NCBI GenBank assembly: GCA_029863105.1
Contig: JAOTWC010000010.1
Location: 1 to 15,731, forward strand
Source of the DNA: Gemmatimonadota bacterium
GTDB taxonomy: Bacteria > Gemmatimonadota > Gemmatimonadetes > Palauibacterales > Palauibacteraceae
Length of the DNA stretch: 15,731 nucleotides
Reading direction: 5' to 3'
Under the pieces are notes generated by a model, which saw nothing but the letters and a program-made list of their open reading frames with translations, did no database searches and was not told where the DNA came from. The position numbers and the translations under genes were made by a program. This document shows, one piece after another, positions 1 through 10,803 of this stretch. Position 1 is the stretch's first letter, and each line of letters starts with the position of its first letter.

Positions 1-412
1 CCTGTCAGGTCATTCAGACGGCGATGCCGTTCTACACGCCCTGATCGACGGGCTTCTCGGAGCGGCCTCATTGGGGAGTATCGGGGAGCGTTTCCCGGAC
101 ACCGATCCCGTCCATGCAGGCGCCGATTCCACCGAGCTCCTGAGGGCCGCCATGGTCTGGTTGGGGGAAGCCGGATATCGCGTGGTGAACGCGGATGTAA
201 CCGTGATCGCCGAGCAGCCGCGAGTGCAGCCTCATGCCCGCGAAATGGAAGGGCGCATCGCCGATCTGATGGCTGTCGCCGTCGGTGACATCTCGGTCAA
301 GGGCAAGACGAACGAAGGTATGGGCTGGATCGGCAGGACCGAAGGATTGGCTGTGCTTGCGGTCGTTTCGATCGAACGGCTGGCGGGGTGCGGCGAGAGC
401 ACGCGGGACTGA
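1..412 (+). CDS. ispF: 2-C-methyl-D-erythritol 2,4-cyclodiphosphate synthase, 3' part (5' end outside window)
   Basis: This is the C-terminal 136 residues of IspF, read from base 2 to the TGA at 410-412. IspF is the cytosolic MEP-pathway enzyme that cyclises CDP-methylerythritol 2-phosphate to the 2,4-cyclodiphosphate, feeding isoprenoid and undecaprenyl-phosphate synthesis. The visible part matches the family along its length: HSDGDAVLHALID (the second His matches zinc ligand His42 of E. coli), FPDTDP, then ADVTVIAEQPRVQPH, and KGKTNEGMGWIGRTEG near the C-terminus. The family is about 160 residues, so some 20-25 N-terminal residues, including the Asp-x-His zinc motif, lie upstream of the window. 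The dedA ATG follows the stop after 4 bases, so the two genes are probably co-transcribed. Confidence 0.95.
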   Translation, partial: LSGHSDGDAVLHALIDGLLGAASLGSIGERFPDTDPVHAGADSTELLRAAMVWLGEAGYRVVNADVTVIAEQPRVQPHAREMEGRIADLMAVAVGDISVKGKTNEGMGWIGRTEGLAVLAVVSIERLAGCGESTRD

Positions 413-416
413 CTTC

Positions 417-1052
417 ATGCTCGAGCAGCTGGAGGCACTACTCGGGCTGATCGCGAGCATTCCGGTCGAGGTGGCCTACATCATCGTGGGTGTCGGCGCT
501 GCCGTCGAGAACGTGTTTCCGCCCGTGCCTTCAGATCTTGCGGTCCTCGCGGGCGGCATCCTCGCGGAACGCGGCATCCTCAACGCGAAGGCGGTGTTCC
601 TGGTCGCCTGGTTGAGCAACCTCGCCCTGGCGCTCGCCGTCTACCTGGCAGCGTATCGCTTCGGGGCAGGTGTGTTCTCCACGCGATGGGGCCATTGGCT
701 GCTGCGGCCGGCCCAACTCCGCCGCATGGCGGCGTTCTACGAGGAGTACGGAACGATCACCGTTCTGGTGAGCCGCTTCTTTCCCGTGTTTCGCGTCCTG
801 GTACCTGCGTTCGCCGGGATCAGCCGCCTGGGTTTCTGGCGGACCGCTCTGCCACTGATGGTCGCCTCGGCGGCCTGGTACGGTGTCCTGATCTGGGCAG
901 GCGCCTTCTTCTCACGGAACTTGCCTCGCCTGTTGACTCCGCTGGGTCGGGTGAACTCGACGGCGGCGATCATCGCTGCCTGTGTGGCTCTGGTTCTCGG
1001 CGTACTGTGGTGGCGAACGCGGGCAGATGAGCCCGACGACGGCCGGCCGTGA
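417..1052 (+). CDS. DedA family (VTT domain) inner-membrane protein
   Basis: This is a 211-residue polytopic membrane protein of the DedA/VTT family. Members are linked to lipid-carrier transport across the inner membrane (undecaprenyl phosphate recycling or phospholipid flipping) and to membrane-potential homeostasis. Family signatures are visible: ENVFPPVPSD at residues 31-40 (the E-x-x-PP-x-PS-[ED] re-entrant motif) and SRFFPVFR at 119-126, followed by a Gly/Trp-rich helix. Hydrophobic segments lie at about 19-50, 56-82, 127-165 and 182-199. I chose ATG 417 because the family starts just before the first hydrophobic segment; the reading frame is open further upstream, but that part only overlaps ispF. 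The stop overlaps the next start as GTGA. Its position after ispF would suit a role in C55-P handling (inference). Confidence 0.88.
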   Translation: MLEQLEALLGLIASIPVEVAYIIVGVGAAVENVFPPVPSDLAVLAGGILAERGILNAKAVFLVAWLSNLALALAVYLAAYRFGAGVFSTRWGHWLLRPAQLRRMAAFYEEYGTITVLVSRFFPVFRVLVPAFAGISRLGFWRTALPLMVASAAWYGVLIWAGAFFSRNLPRLLTPLGRVNSTAAIIAACVALVLGVLWWRTRADEPDDGRP

Positions 1053-1960
1053 CGGATCCCTCGGCGTTTCACCTCGAACAGTTCGTCGACTACCTGCGGT
1101 TCGAACGGCGACGATCGCCGGCGACGATCGATGCCTACCTGAGGGAGTGCCGGCGCCTGGTGGATACAGTCGCGAAGGCCGGACGTCCCTCTCCCGCCGC
1201 TGTCACCCTGTCCGATCTGCGCCGCCACCTCTCGCACCTCACGGATCAGGGTTTGGCACCGCGCTCGCTGGCGCGAAGCCGTTCGGCCCTGCGCACATAC
1301 TTCAAGTTCCTCCTCGCCGAGGGGCATGTGGCTGTGGACCCGACCGAGGGGCTCGACGCACCGCGGCCGGGTCGGCCGCTCCCGCAGGTGATGACGTACG
1401 AGCAGGTTCTGTGCGTCCTGGAGGCGGTTCCGATCGAACACGTCCACGCACTACGCGATCGGGCGATGCTGGAAGTATTGTACGGAAGCGGAGTTAGAAT
1501 ATCAGAGCTCATCGAGCTTCGAGTGCGCGATTTGCGTCTCGAACAGGGCCTGGCGGTTGTGCGGGGGAAGGGGGACAAGCAGCGCTTCGTCCCGATGGGT
1601 GGGAGTGCTGTGCGGGCCGTGGGAAGATACCTTCGGGATGGCCGTCCAGCGCGCGAGCGAGGTGGCTCAAAGGGCGTGGTCTTCTTGAACCACCACGGTC
1701 GACCGCTCAGCCGCACCGGAGCGTGGAAAATCGTCCGACGCCATGTCGAAGCGGCTCGGGCGGCCGGGTGTCGGCTTGGCCACGTGACTCCGCACACTTT
1801 CAGGCATTCGTTTGCCACGCACCTTCTCGAGCACGGAGCAGACCTTGCGGCCGTCCAGGAAATGCTCGGCCATGCGGACATCGCGACGACCCAGATCTAC
1901 ACACATGTGGACCGCTCTTACTTGCAGGAAGAACACCGTCGATTCCATCCCCGGGGCTGA
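1049..1960 (+). CDS. xerD: XerD-like site-specific tyrosine recombinase
   Basis: This is a 303-residue tyrosine recombinase, close to the usual ~300 residues of XerC/XerD, which resolve chromosome dimers at dif with FtsK. An N-terminal SAM-like core-binding domain (about 5-92) precedes the catalytic domain (about 112-303). The full catalytic set is present: Arg150 in YGSGVRISELI, Lys174 in RGKGDKQRF, His249 and Arg252 in HTFRH, His275 in LGHADIATTQ, and nucleophile Tyr284 in IYTHV. The C-terminal tail HRRFHPRG resembles XerD more than XerC. Start is GTG 1049, overlapping the dedA stop by four bases. It sits inside a housekeeping operon with no integron or phage genes nearby, so a cellular Xer is more likely than a mobile-element integrase. 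The XerD versus XerC assignment is the less certain part. Confidence 0.9.
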   Translation: MTDPSAFHLEQFVDYLRFERRRSPATIDAYLRECRRLVDTVAKAGRPSPAAVTLSDLRRHLSHLTDQGLAPRSLARSRSALRTYFKFLLAEGHVAVDPTEGLDAPRPGRPLPQVMTYEQVLCVLEAVPIEHVHALRDRAMLEVLYGSGVRISELIELRVRDLRLEQGLAVVRGKGDKQRFVPMGGSAVRAVGRYLRDGRPARERGGSKGVVFLNHHGRPLSRTGAWKIVRRHVEAARAAGCRLGHVTPHTFRHSFATHLLEHGADLAAVQEMLGHADIATTQIYTHVDRSYLQEEHRRFHPRG

Positions 1961-1966
1961 TTCCGT

Positions 1967-2506
1967 ATGAGCCATCTGTCCCGCGTGTTCCAACTGTTGC
2001 GCAACCGGCAGGCTATCCGGGGTTTCGAGGACAGGCCCGTCCCACTGGCGTCTTTGGCGCGCATCCTGGACTGCGGCCGATACGCACCTTCGGCAAAGGA
2101 GGACCAGCCCTGGACGTACGTTGTCGTGCAGGACCCCCTGGCCCGGGTTCGTCTGGCAGCGGAAGCGTTTCACAGTCCACTGGTGAGATCGGCGCCCGTT
2201 CTGATCATCGCATGCGCCCGGATTCACTCCCACGTCAGCGGGCATGGCCGCCCCAGCCACCCGATCGACGTGGCCGCAGGCGTGCAGAGCATGGCGCTCG
2301 CGGCGGCCGATTTGGGACTCGCGGCGGTGTGGATCACGGGATACCGTGAACCGGGGATCCGCAAAGCTCTGGGAATCCCGGGCGACGTGCCCATCGTTGC
2401 GATGTTGACGATCGGATACCCGGACGGGTTCGCGGCACTGCCGGAGCGACGGCCGGAAGCCGAGGTCGTCGCCTGGGAACACTGGCCAAAGGAGTCCAAC
2501 TGGTGA
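1967..2506 (+). CDS. Nitroreductase family FMN-dependent oxidoreductase
   Basis: This is a 179-residue protein of the nitroreductase fold, homodimeric FMN enzymes that reduce nitro compounds, quinones or flavins using NAD(P)H. Family motifs are visible: RNRQAIRGF near the N-terminus (Arg contacts with FMN phosphate), APSAKEDQPW around residues 41-50, a helix DVAAGVQSMALAAADLGLA, and the central VWITGY and later IGYPD segments. The loop normally written APSAGNxQPW reads KED instead of GN-x here, which may alter the FMN or substrate pocket. Start ATG 1967 is 6 bases after the xerD-like stop. The end overlaps the next gene as GTGA, so it belongs to the same transcript. The substrate cannot be told from sequence. 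Confidence 0.87.
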   Translation: MSHLSRVFQLLRNRQAIRGFEDRPVPLASLARILDCGRYAPSAKEDQPWTYVVVQDPLARVRLAAEAFHSPLVRSAPVLIIACARIHSHVSGHGRPSHPIDVAAGVQSMALAAADLGLAAVWITGYREPGIRKALGIPGDVPIVAMLTIGYPDGFAALPERRPEAEVVAWEHWPKESNW

Positions 2507-3972
2507 GGTTGTCTCGTCTTCTCTTCGGTGTCGCGCTGCTGTGCACGGTGGTCGGGCCCCTGCGCGGACAGGAGATTCGGTTTGATCCGAGGCACGACTG
2601 GCCGGCGGAGAGGCGTTTTGAGGCCTTCCTGAATGCCGGCGGCTACGCTCTACTGCAAGCCGATACCGTGCTACGGTCGGAGGATCGGATCGAGGGCAAT
2701 CTCCTCGTGCTCGAAGCGGACGTCCGGATCGAGGGGCAGGTAACGGGCGACGTGGTCGCAGTCGGCGGGGACCTGTTCCTGAGACCGGGGGCCCGCATCG
2801 GCGGCGGAGTACTCGTGCTCGGCGGCGGATTCTATGCGTCGCGCAGGGCGGAGATCGGGGGTGAGTTGACCTATCGGCCGAACGACATCTACGCCGTTCG
2901 CCGACGGGAGTCGATCATCCGGATCCACCCGATCCGCGAGATTCCCGAGACCCTCACCCTGCACGGGTTGTCCGGTATCACGTTTCCGAGCTACCAGAGA
3001 GTCGACGGGTGGACGTTCGGACTCGGAGCCACGGTTCGGAACCTCGCCTGGGGGTGGCAGCCCTCGCTGGAGGGCCGCCTCCGCCTGAAGACCGATCGGG
3101 GACGCCTCGAAGGCACTGTGCGACAAGCATGGTATCCGTCAGGTGGTATACAATTCGGTGCCGAAGCGGAACGCGTCACCCGGACGAACGAAGGCTGGGT
3201 GAGGGGTGACGTCGCGAACACGCTGTCCTTCCTGCTCGCCGGGGACGATTTCCGAAACTACTACGAGGCTGATCGTGTCGCGGTGTTTCTGCGGGGCACG
3301 GAGACGGCACGCTGGGGGCCGATTCTGCAGGTGGAGTGGGAGAAGGCCCGAGACCTGGAGGCTTCGGATCGGTTCGTACTGTTTGCCGCCGACGAGGCGC
3401 AGCCCAACCCGGCGATTGACGACGGTGAGACGCTCAGCGCGAGGCTGGGGACGCAGGTCAGGCGGCGCACCTCCTCGGTGTCATTTCTCGCGTCGGCTTC
3501 GGTGGAAATCGCGGACTCGACCGTCGGGGGAGACTTTTCGTACGTCATGGGCGAACTGAGGGCCGATTGGGAGGGACCCGGCCTTGCGGCTCACGAACTG
3601 GAAGCATTCCTGATGATCCGCGGGGACCTGTCAGGAATGCCGCCGCGCCAACGCTGGACAGCCGTGGGGGGGCGCGCGACGCTTCCGACGGTCCCGCTCC
3701 TGTCCGAGCGGGGAAGCCGGCTCGTATTCGGCCAGCTGACCTATCTCGTCCCGCTGGAGAGTTTGCGCGTGGGTGTGTTGGGGGCGCCGCGGTGGTTCCT
3801 CCGGGCCGCTGCCGGCGCAGGCTGGAGTGACGGCGCTCAGGCGGGGTTCGAGACAAACCTCGTCACGGGAATCCGGCTGTCGATACTCGAGGTGGCAATC
3901 GCCGTGGATCCGAGCGAGAGCGACCTGGATGCCGTGGTGTACGGCATCATGCGCTTCCCGGGAGACCTGTGA
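2503..3972 (+). CDS. Exported protein: bactofilin-like beta repeats plus predicted outer-membrane beta-barrel
   Basis: This is a 489-residue predicted outer-membrane protein. Residues 1-23 look like a Sec signal peptide (basic start, hydrophobic core, cleavage near GPLRGQ). Residues about 55-125 form short beta repeats rich in I/V-G-x-V, such as RIEGQVTGDVVAVGGDL, resembling bactofilin or polymer-forming right-handed beta-helix repeats. A linker rich in Arg/Ile (about 127-160) leads to a C-terminal half (about 165-489) of alternating hydrophobic/polar strands with aromatic girdle residues (DGWTFGLGA, RLVFGQLTYLV, RWFLRAAAGAGW), like a surface-antigen (D15/BamA-type) barrel. It lacks the classic terminal Phe and ends in FPGDL. 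GTG 2503 overlaps the nitroreductase stop. I recognise the architecture but not a named gene; the function is unknown, probably in envelope structure or transport. Confidence 0.75.
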   Translation: MRLSRLLFGVALLCTVVGPLRGQEIRFDPRHDWPAERRFEAFLNAGGYALLQADTVLRSEDRIEGNLLVLEADVRIEGQVTGDVVAVGGDLFLRPGARIGGGVLVLGGGFYASRRAEIGGELTYRPNDIYAVRRRESIIRIHPIREIPETLTLHGLSGITFPSYQRVDGWTFGLGATVRNLAWGWQPSLEGRLRLKTDRGRLEGTVRQAWYPSGGIQFGAEAERVTRTNEGWVRGDVANTLSFLLAGDDFRNYYEADRVAVFLRGTETARWGPILQVEWEKARDLEASDRFVLFAADEAQPNPAIDDGETLSARLGTQVRRRTSSVSFLASASVEIADSTVGGDFSYVMGELRADWEGPGLAAHELEAFLMIRGDLSGMPPRQRWTAVGGRATLPTVPLLSERGSRLVFGQLTYLVPLESLRVGVLGAPRWFLRAAAGAGWSDGAQAGFETNLVTGIRLSILEVAIAVDPSESDLDAVVYGIMRFPGDL

Positions 3973-4080
3973 ACGTGCGGGACAGAAGCGTCAGCCGCTC
4001 GTGCTTTGACAGTGCCTTCCGGACCGCATTACGTTGCGGAGCGTGTACGGATCGACCGTGAGACCCGAAACGCGCTTCCG
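3973..4080 (+). other. Intergenic gap separating the xerD-side genes from the kds/lpt operon
   Basis: This 108-base non-coding gap is one of only two substantial gaps in the window. It holds a promoter candidate (4006-4035) and about 40 bases of leader for kdsB. The open frame continues upstream of ATG 4081 to a TTG at 4006, but residues read from there do not look like KdsB. A four-base stem (AGCG/CGCT near 3988-4000) is too weak to call a terminator. Confidence 0.6.
4006..4035 (+). promoter_or_regulatory. Predicted sigma-70-type promoter for the kds-pyrG-lpt operon
   Basis: A perfect -35 hexamer TTGACA (4006-4011) is followed after 18 bases by TACGTT (4030-4035), which keeps the key T-A-x-x-x-T of a -10 box. 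It lies in the only gap between the two + strand gene blocks. The start of transcription would be near 4042, leaving about 39 bases before the kdsB ATG. The -10 is only 3 of 6 to consensus, so the call rests on the -35 and the location. Confidence 0.5.
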
Positions 4081-7358
<3,278 letters not shown>

Positions 7359-7362
<4 letters not shown>

Positions 7363-7940
7363 ATCAGGCGACGATCCCGGCGGAGCTTGGCCGGCGCATC
7401 CGGGTAGTCATTCTGGACGCGGACGGCGTGCTGACAAACGGCGGCATCTACGTGGCCGATGGTAACGGAGCTCCGTTCGAGGCCCGGAAGTTTCACGTGC
7501 ACGATGGAGTGGGACTGTTGATGCTTCAGCGAGCCGGCCTGGGCGTCGCGATCGTGTCGGGGAAGCTCTCGGCTGCGGTACGGGCCCGGGCGGAGGATCT
7601 CGGAATCGAGGAAGTGCATCAGGTGGACCCATACGACAAGCTCCCGACCGTGGCGGCGATTCTGGAACGTGCTGGTGCCGACTGGGGCGAGGCGGCCTAC
7701 CTGGGCGACGATCTGGCCGATCTTCCGGTGCTGCGCATGGTCGGTCTGCCGGGAGCCGTACCGCAGGCCGCCCGCGAGGTTCGGCAGGCGGCGTGCTGGG
7801 TGTCCGCGCGGGGGGGTGGCGACGGTGCCGTGCGCGAATTCGCGGAGGCTCTGCTGTCGGCTCGCGGTGAATGGGCGGCCCTGGTGGAGGGTTTCGTGGA
7901 GGAATGTTTCGAGCGCTGGGGCGGCGTTGCGCGTGGCTGA
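7359..7940 (+). CDS. kdsC: 3-deoxy-D-manno-octulosonate 8-phosphate phosphatase (HAD family)
   Basis: This 193-residue HAD hydrolase removes phosphate from Kdo 8-phosphate to release Kdo. It is a C0-type (capless) HAD that acts as a tetramer. Motif I is ILDADGVLTNG, with nucleophile Asp20 and acid/base Asp22. Motif II is Ser67 in IVSGK, motif III Lys94, and motif IV GDDLADLP (Asp117, Asp118). The KdsC-type tail GGGDGAVREFAE is present at about 152-163. Start GTG 7359 overlaps the kdsA stop by four bases, and the stop lies 8 bases inside the kdsD frame. Between kdsA and kdsD the assignment is secure, although generic phosphatases of this fold look similar. Confidence 0.93.
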
Positions 7941-8931
7941 TCCGATCCCGGGGGAGAGGGGCACCGACGAGCGGATTCTCGACCGAGCCCGAGACGTGCT
8001 CCGAATCGAGAGTGCGAGCGTGGCCGATCTCGAGCGCCGCCTCGGCGACGACTTCGTAGCGGCGGTCCGGTTGATCTTCGATCTGACCGGCCGGCTCGTG
8101 GTTACAGGAATCGGCAAGTCGGGTGTGGTGGCCAGAAAACTGGCCTCGACGTTCTCCTCCACCGGAACGCCGGCCGTCTTTCTGCATGCTTCCGAAGGCA
8201 TCCATGGCGACGTCGGCATGCTCGTGGCCGGTGACGGGCTGCTGATGATCTCGAAGAGTGGAGAGTCGGACGAGATCTCGGGCCTGATGCCGACGATACG
8301 GCGGCTCGGCCTGCCTATCATCGTGATGACCTCCGGACGGTCTTCCTATCTGGCGCGCCAGGCGGACATCGTGCTGGACGTCAGCGTTGAGGTCGAGGCC
8401 TGTCCGCTGGACCTGGCGCCCACCGCCAGCAGCACCGCATCTCTCGCGATGGGGGACGCGCTGGCAATGGCGCTGTCCGACCTGCGGGAGTTCACTGCCG
8501 AGGACTTTGCCCGACTCCACCCGGGGGGAGAGCTCGGACGGCGTCTCACGTGGCTGGTGAGGGACGTGATGGTGAGCGGCGAGGGCTCGGTCCCTCGGCT
8601 CGTTCCGGACGACCGGCTCGACGTGGCCACGCACGCGATCGCCCACCAGCGGGGCACCGTGCCTGTCGTGGATCCCGAAGGACGGATCGTCGGCATTCTG
8701 ACAGCGGGTGATCTGACACGTTTCGCGGCCGCACATGCAGATTTTCTTACACGCCGCGTCGACGAGGCGATGAACGGATCTCCTCATACGATTTCTCCAG
8801 ACGCGATGGCGACGGAAGCGGCCGCCAGCCTGCGCCATCACGGCATCATGGCGCTACCCGTCATTTCAGCGGACGGCCGTGTCGTGGGCATCGTGCATCT
8901 GCACGATCTGCTGCGGGCGGGTGTCGCATGA
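7933..8931 (+). CDS. kdsD: D-arabinose 5-phosphate isomerase (SIS plus two CBS domains)
   Basis: This 332-residue enzyme interconverts ribulose 5-phosphate and arabinose 5-phosphate, the first step to Kdo; E. coli KdsD is 328 residues. The SIS domain (about 45-180) has VTGIGKSG, TFSSTGTP, EGIHGDVGM, SKSGESDE and ACPLDLAPTASSTA. Residues matching the proposed E. coli catalytic set are Lys62, Glu114, Glu155 and His196 (LHPGGELG). Two CBS domains follow (about 210-268 and 278-330), ending VHLHDLLRAGV as in E. coli. They probably bind a regulatory nucleotide or sugar nucleotide. Start GTG 7933 is supported by length and homology at the N-terminus; the open frame reaches further upstream only through kdsC. 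The stop overlaps lptC (ATGA). Confidence 0.95.
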   Translation: MADPIPGERGTDERILDRARDVLRIESASVADLERRLGDDFVAAVRLIFDLTGRLVVTGIGKSGVVARKLASTFSSTGTPAVFLHASEGIHGDVGMLVAGDGLLMISKSGESDEISGLMPTIRRLGLPIIVMTSGRSSYLARQADIVLDVSVEVEACPLDLAPTASSTASLAMGDALAMALSDLREFTAEDFARLHPGGELGRRLTWLVRDVMVSGEGSVPRLVPDDRLDVATHAIAHQRGTVPVVDPEGRIVGILTAGDLTRFAAAHADFLTRRVDEAMNGSPHTISPDAMATEAAASLRHHGIMALPVISADGRVVGIVHLHDLLRAGVA

Positions 8932-9503
8932 CGGAGGCGCGCCGAGGGCTCCGGTCGCTGGCCGGCGTACTGCTTCTGGTTGCTGCGTCTTCCGGGTGCA
9001 GGGATAACGCGGCGGCGTCGGGTGACGCACCTTCCATCTTCGAGGGCGGGGCGGATCAGGTAATGCTCGGGGTTGAGCACTACATGACGGCTGATGGCGT
9101 TCGTCGGGGCAGGTTGCTCGCAGATACTGCCTTGACGTTTGAGGACGCGTCACGCGTGGAATTGCGAAACCCTCGAATCCAGTTTTTCGATGAAGCGGGC
9201 GTCGACCGTGGCCTCCTGACTTCGGCGTCCGGCGAATACGACCTCGAATCCGGCGATATGACCGTTCACCGCAACGTCGTGCTGACGGGGAGCGTGCGGA
9301 GCGGTGCGCCAGCCCGACTCGAGACGGACTCGCTCGCGTTCGAAGCAGCCAGCAACAGGCTGACCACGGATGCCAGTTGGATTCTCACGCATCAGGATGG
9401 CACCGTGGAGAGAGGGGTGGGCCTCGTGACGGATCCGGCGCTCGAGAACATCGAGACACGGGACTGGAGCGTCTCGACGCCGGACGTTGAGGTTCCGCGA
9501 TGA
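8928..9503 (+). CDS. lptC: LPS export ABC transporter periplasmic protein LptC, lipoprotein-like
   Basis: This 191-residue protein matches LptC, which takes LPS from the LptB2FG transporter and passes it to LptA across the periplasm. Residues 1-23 form a hydrophobic export segment ending AASSGC, so Cys24 may be lipidated. That would make it lipid-anchored instead of held by a transmembrane helix as in E. coli. The lipobox is not canonical at -3. The rest is a beta-jellyroll pattern of short strands: GVEHYMTADGVRRGRLLAD, ELRNPRIQFFDEAG, LLTSASGEYDLESGDMTVH, VLTG, and LETDSLAFEAASNRLTTD, typical of the LptC/OstA fold. It starts on an ATGA overlap with kdsD and ends on an ATGA overlap with lptA. 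Position and fold agree; sequence identity to named LptC is likely low. Confidence 0.82.
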   Translation: MTEARRGLRSLAGVLLLVAASSGCRDNAAASGDAPSIFEGGADQVMLGVEHYMTADGVRRGRLLADTALTFEDASRVELRNPRIQFFDEAGVDRGLLTSASGEYDLESGDMTVHRNVVLTGSVRSGAPARLETDSLAFEAASNRLTTDASWILTHQDGTVERGVGLVTDPALENIETRDWSVSTPDVEVPR

Positions 9504-10453
9504 GGTACAGATGCGCGCTTGCATGGCTGGTCCCGGCGATGTTCGCGGTCGTCCTCGCGCCGCTTCCCGCCGTTGCGCAGGGTTCGCGATGCGTACTCAG
9601 GATCAATGCGGCGAGCCGGAATTCCGTCGGTGTCCCGGGCAGCCAGGGCGACTATACGACGTACCTCGGCGGTGGCACGGTTACGCTGCGGTGTGGTGAC
9701 GCGGTGATGACAGGTGACAGCGCCGTACACTTCGAGACGGAAGAACGGGCGGAGATGATCGGTCACGTCGTATATCGGGACACAACCCGGACTCTGGAGT
9801 CGGATCGGCTCACCTACCTCGAAGCCAGCGACCAGGTCGTCACCGAGGGCAACGTCAGGCTTGTGAGGCTGTCGACGGGAGCGCGGCTGGATGGTCCGGT
9901 CGTCAGCTTCTTTCGGGCTGCCTCGGCCGACAGCCGGACTGTCGCCACTGGTCGCCCCCGGATGACCATCCCGGGAGATCAACCCGGAACGGAGCCGATC
10001 CTCGTGGATGCGGATGTGGCGGAGTTTCTGGGAGATGACCGGGCATTCGCACGAGGCGACGTCGTGATCCGCAGATCGGATTTCCATGCCACGTCCGATA
10101 GTAGTCGGTTCAGCCCCCAGGAAGGACGGCTGTACGGAGATCCCGTCATAACCGCGCGGGGGCTGACCCTCGCAGGCGACAGCGTTCTGACGACCTTCGT
10201 CGCGGGCGACCTGGATCTGATCCACGCCGTAGGCAACGCGCGGGCTACGGGTGACGACCTGTGGCTCCAGGCGGTTGAGATCCTTGTCGATGCCGGTCAG
10301 GAAGACATCGAACGCGCCTGGGCATTCGGCGAGGGACGGTCAGTCGGGGCCACTCCCCGGTTCGTGATTGCCGGCGATTCCCTCGAGTTCGCGTTTACGG
10401 CTGGCGAAGTCGATCGGTTACGGCAGTCGGCGAGGGCCGCGCCTTTCAGCTGA
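9500..10453 (+). CDS. lptA: LptA/OstA-like periplasmic LPS-transport protein, truncated by apparent frameshift
   Basis: This frame reads 317 residues with a Sec signal peptide (1-26, cleavage near PAVAQ) and repeated OstA-type beta-jellyroll strands: GGTVTLRCGDAVMTGDSAV, ERAEMIGHVVYRD, TLESDRLTYLEASDQVVTEG, and a second series around 165-275 (ADVAEFLGDDRAFARGDVVI, GRLYGDPVITARGLTLAGDS). LptA bridges LptC to LptD across the periplasm. Homologous reading in this frame ends near GEVDRL (10403-10420). It then becomes an Arg/Ala-rich out-of-frame tail and stops at 10453, while the matching C-terminal half continues in another frame to 10803. The intact protein would be about 434 residues. The cause may be a real one-base deletion or a sequencing/assembly error. 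Confidence 0.82.
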   Translation: MRYRCALAWLVPAMFAVVLAPLPAVAQGSRCVLRINAASRNSVGVPGSQGDYTTYLGGGTVTLRCGDAVMTGDSAVHFETEERAEMIGHVVYRDTTRTLESDRLTYLEASDQVVTEGNVRLVRLSTGARLDGPVVSFFRAASADSRTVATGRPRMTIPGDQPGTEPILVDADVAEFLGDDRAFARGDVVIRRSDFHATSDSSRFSPQEGRLYGDPVITARGLTLAGDSVLTTFVAGDLDLIHAVGNARATGDDLWLQAVEILVDAGQEDIERAWAFGEGRSVGATPRFVIAGDSLEFAFTAGEVDRLRQSARAAPFS

Positions 10454-10521
10454 ACGAGGAGCGTGATCCGGGGACGGCAATCACGGAGCCCGAAACCTCG
10501 ATCGCGGCCGGAGCCGACTGG

Positions 10522-10803
10522 ATGGAGGGAGATGTCATCCGGGGCTGGTTCGCCCGGGCCGAGGAGCCCGAGGGAGAAGGATCCGGCGAGCGCAAGATGC
10601 GTCGACTGTTCGCCGAGGGTAATGCACGATCCCTGTTCGCGGCCGCGAGGGACTCAACGGCGACTAGCCGCCAATCGAGGAATTACATGCGCGGGAGCAA
10701 GATCGATATCCTGTTCGTCGAGGGAGACCCGGACGTGGTTCTGGCGGAGCAGGCGATCGGTGTGTTTCTCGAGCCTGGCAGCGAAGGAAGCGGGGAACAG
10801 TGA
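10522..10803 (+). pseudogene. lptA: C-terminal part of LptA in a shifted frame (continuation of lptA)
   Basis: A 93-residue open frame from ATG 10522, stopping at 10801-10803. In-frame reading without stops extends upstream to about 10420, giving TAVGEGRAFQLNEER directly after GEVDRL of the preceding frame. Its content is OstA-like: [38 protein letters not shown] and a terminal IGVFLEP. These are the repeat pattern and ending expected of long LptA proteins. The stop overlaps the lptB GTG by four bases, exactly like the other junctions of this operon. I therefore read it as the displaced 3' part of lptA, not an independent gene. A separately started small protein cannot be excluded, but no good ribosome site precedes 10522. 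Confidence 0.75.

Noticed and set aside
1049..1960. Tyrosine recombinase as a sign of an integrative element or integron
   Set aside because: Length, full catalytic set and tail fit a cellular XerD. It is locked by a GTGA overlap into a housekeeping operon, and no attachment repeats, cassette arrays or phage genes were seen.
10415..10425. Programmed -1 ribosomal frameshift in lptA
   Set aside because: The bases around the switch (CGGTTACGGCAG) contain no X-XXY-YYZ slippery heptamer, and no obvious strong downstream hairpin was noticed. An indel or sequence error is simpler.
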